This document shows positions 32,047-32,766 of a stretch of DNA of 32,766 nucleotides, one piece after another (the first letter of the stretch is position 1; each line of letters starts with the position of its first letter). A program made the position numbers and the translations under genes. The notes under the pieces were generated by a model. It worked only from the letters and a program-made list of their open reading frames with translations, was not told the origin of the DNA and ran no database searches. This DNA is from Chloroflexota bacterium (GTDB lineage: Bacteria > Chloroflexota > Anaerolineae > Aggregatilineales > Phototrophicaceae): positions 1 through 32,766 of the forward strand of contig JACAES010000144.1 in assembly GCA_013388735.1 (NCBI GenBank). The letters are read 5' to 3'.

Positions 32047-32053
32047 AAACCTC

Positions 32054-32743
32054 ATGACCGCCGCTGCTTATCTGCTCTCGTTTGTCTGTCTGATCCTGAA
32101 CGGCTTACTCTTCGTGCGGCTCAGACCGCCCTATAATTTCATGATTCTGTGGCTGCCACAGTTGGTACATCACACCCTGTCTCCGTTCCTGGTTATCCTG
32201 GGCGGGTTGGGTGCCGTGCTGGGCTGGCTGTACCAGGCACCGGCTGCCGCTGTCGCCGGCGTGTTAGGCGCGGGGCTCTCCGCGTTCTACGTCTGGCGGG
32301 TAACCGTTTCGCAGCCAGGTCTGTCACTCGCCTTTGGCGCGGACTGGCAGCGCAGGATTCTACCGCAGCAGGCGGGACGCCTGCTCCAACGGCGTTGGAA
32401 CCTGGGATTGCCCCGGACCGGCGCGCCGCGTTGGGAGCGAGATATTGCCTTCTGGACGATTCCCGGCACCGATCGCAACCTGCTGTGCGACGTGTGGCAG
32501 CCGCCGGAAGGGGTTACGCCAACGGGCATGGCCGTCATTTACCTGCATGGCAGCGGTTGGTATCTGTCCGACAAGGATTTCGGCACGCGCCCATTCTTCC
32601 GGCAGTTAACCGCTCAGGGACATGTGGTGATGGATGTCGCCTACCGGCTTTGTCCTGAAGTGGACATCTGTCAACGACCAGCCGCTTTAGCGGCTGGCTT
32701 GTCCCTGACGCACTCGCACGAGGTGGAGCATGGCTCACTTTAA
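32054..32743 (+). CDS. Alpha/beta hydrolase, C-terminus replaced by an inserted element
   Basis: The first about 205 residues are a membrane-associated esterase-like protein: two or three hydrophobic helices (AAAYLLSFVCLILNGLLF; FLVILGGLGAVLGWLY; AAAVAGVLGAGLSAFYVW) and the start of an alpha/beta hydrolase fold (AVIYLHGSGWYLSDKDFG with the oxyanion HGSGW motif, then GHVVMDVAYRLCPEVDI). The nucleophile Ser and the catalytic Asp and His that should follow are absent. After VDI the frame reads into a hairpin-bearing sequence and stops at 32743. The gene is thus broken, or its rest lies beyond the inserted element. It follows the TetR gene by 7 nt and is probably controlled by it. Confidence 0.75.
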   Translation: MTAAAYLLSFVCLILNGLLFVRLRPPYNFMILWLPQLVHHTLSPFLVILGGLGAVLGWLYQAPAAAVAGVLGAGLSAFYVWRVTVSQPGLSLAFGADWQRRILPQQAGRLLQRRWNLGLPRTGAPRWERDIAFWTIPGTDRNLLCDVWQPPEGVTPTGMAVIYLHGSGWYLSDKDFGTRPFFRQLTAQGHVVMDVAYRLCPEVDICQRPAALAAGLSLTHSHEVEHGSL

Positions 32744-32766
32744 CCGCATACGCCGTGTCGAGACAA
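32668..32766 (+). mobile_element. Probable left end of an insertion element (IS200/IS605-like), cut by window edge
   Basis: Where hydrolase homology stops, a perfect hairpin appears: CCAGCCGCTT (32678-32687) pairs with its complement ending at 32697. It is followed by a short unstructured stretch and then AGGTGGAG and a new ATG at 32730. A subterminal hairpin without terminal inverted repeats, next to an open frame, is how IS200/IS605-type elements begin. The exact boundary and family cannot be fixed because the element continues outside the window. Confidence 0.5.
32730..32766 (+). CDS. Start of a reading frame in the inserted element, partial
   Basis: AGGTGGAG directly precedes ATG 32730, and 12 codons (MAHFNRIRRVET) are visible before the window ends. 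It overlaps the artificial tail of the hydrolase frame in another phase. Position behind the hairpin suggests a transposase or an accessory protein of the element, but 12 residues are too few to assign a family. Confidence 0.45.
   Translation, partial: MAHFNRIRRVET

Overview
The window is GC-rich, gene-dense bacterial chromosome, most likely from a member of the Chloroflexota (Anaerolineae-like). This placement is an inference. It rests on the mix of secreted and membrane proteins with Thr/Pro linkers, HEAT-repeat proteins, a DUF6159-like membrane protein, SdrD-like surface domains, short GC-rich palindromic repeats and consensus SigA-type promoters. No rRNA, tRNA, CRISPR array, phage genes or plasmid functions were found.

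Layout. (1) 95-2857: an ABC-transporter ATPase, a small HEAT protein and an M20 metallopeptidase on the + strand, then a small Cys-rich protein on the - strand. (2) 2992-5387 (-): two neighbouring secreted, C-terminally membrane-anchored proteins sharing an SdrD-like domain; one also carries LysM. A consensus promoter drives the pair. (3) 5523-7942: rdgB, a membrane HEAT protein, a MITE-like element in the only gap over 300 bp, and msrA. (4) 8197-10535 (+): a family-2 glycosyltransferase overlapping a polyprenyl-phosphate sugar transferase, together an exopolysaccharide initiation module. (5) 10540-14138 (-): a chelatase-type AAA+ ATPase, a VWA protein and a sensor kinase, tightly packed behind a consensus promoter. 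The ATPase ends in an A9 run, and a -1 shift there joins it in frame to the VWA protein. (6) 14383-16850: a Met-rich secreted protein with a terminator, a two-copy SWIM protein and moaB. (7) 16886-22661: an M50 site-2 protease, a DUF6159-like membrane protein, an M23 peptidase fused to a propeller-like region, a Cys-rich protein and a lipoprotein translationally coupled to a HAD hydrolase (to 23377). (8) 23384-31255 (-): seven co-directional genes: serB, a second HAD phosphatase, a DUF4139-like secreted protein, serA, two GT39-type membrane glycosyltransferases and a lipoprotein. (9) 31429-end (+): a TetR regulator with two operator-like palindromes on a good promoter, followed by an alpha/beta hydrolase whose coding sequence is interrupted by what looks like the left end of a mobile element (hairpin plus the start of a new reading frame) running off the window.

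How the parts fit. Envelope biology dominates: capsule or exopolysaccharide initiation, surface LysM and SdrD-like proteins, two peptidases, GT39 transferases and several lipoproteins. Housekeeping genes (serA/serB, rdgB, msrA, moaB) lie among them. The most interesting points are the A9 junction in the chelatase-like pair, GC-rich palindromes absorbed into the coding sequence of one GT39 paralogue, the TetR double operator, and the mobile-element boundary at the right edge.
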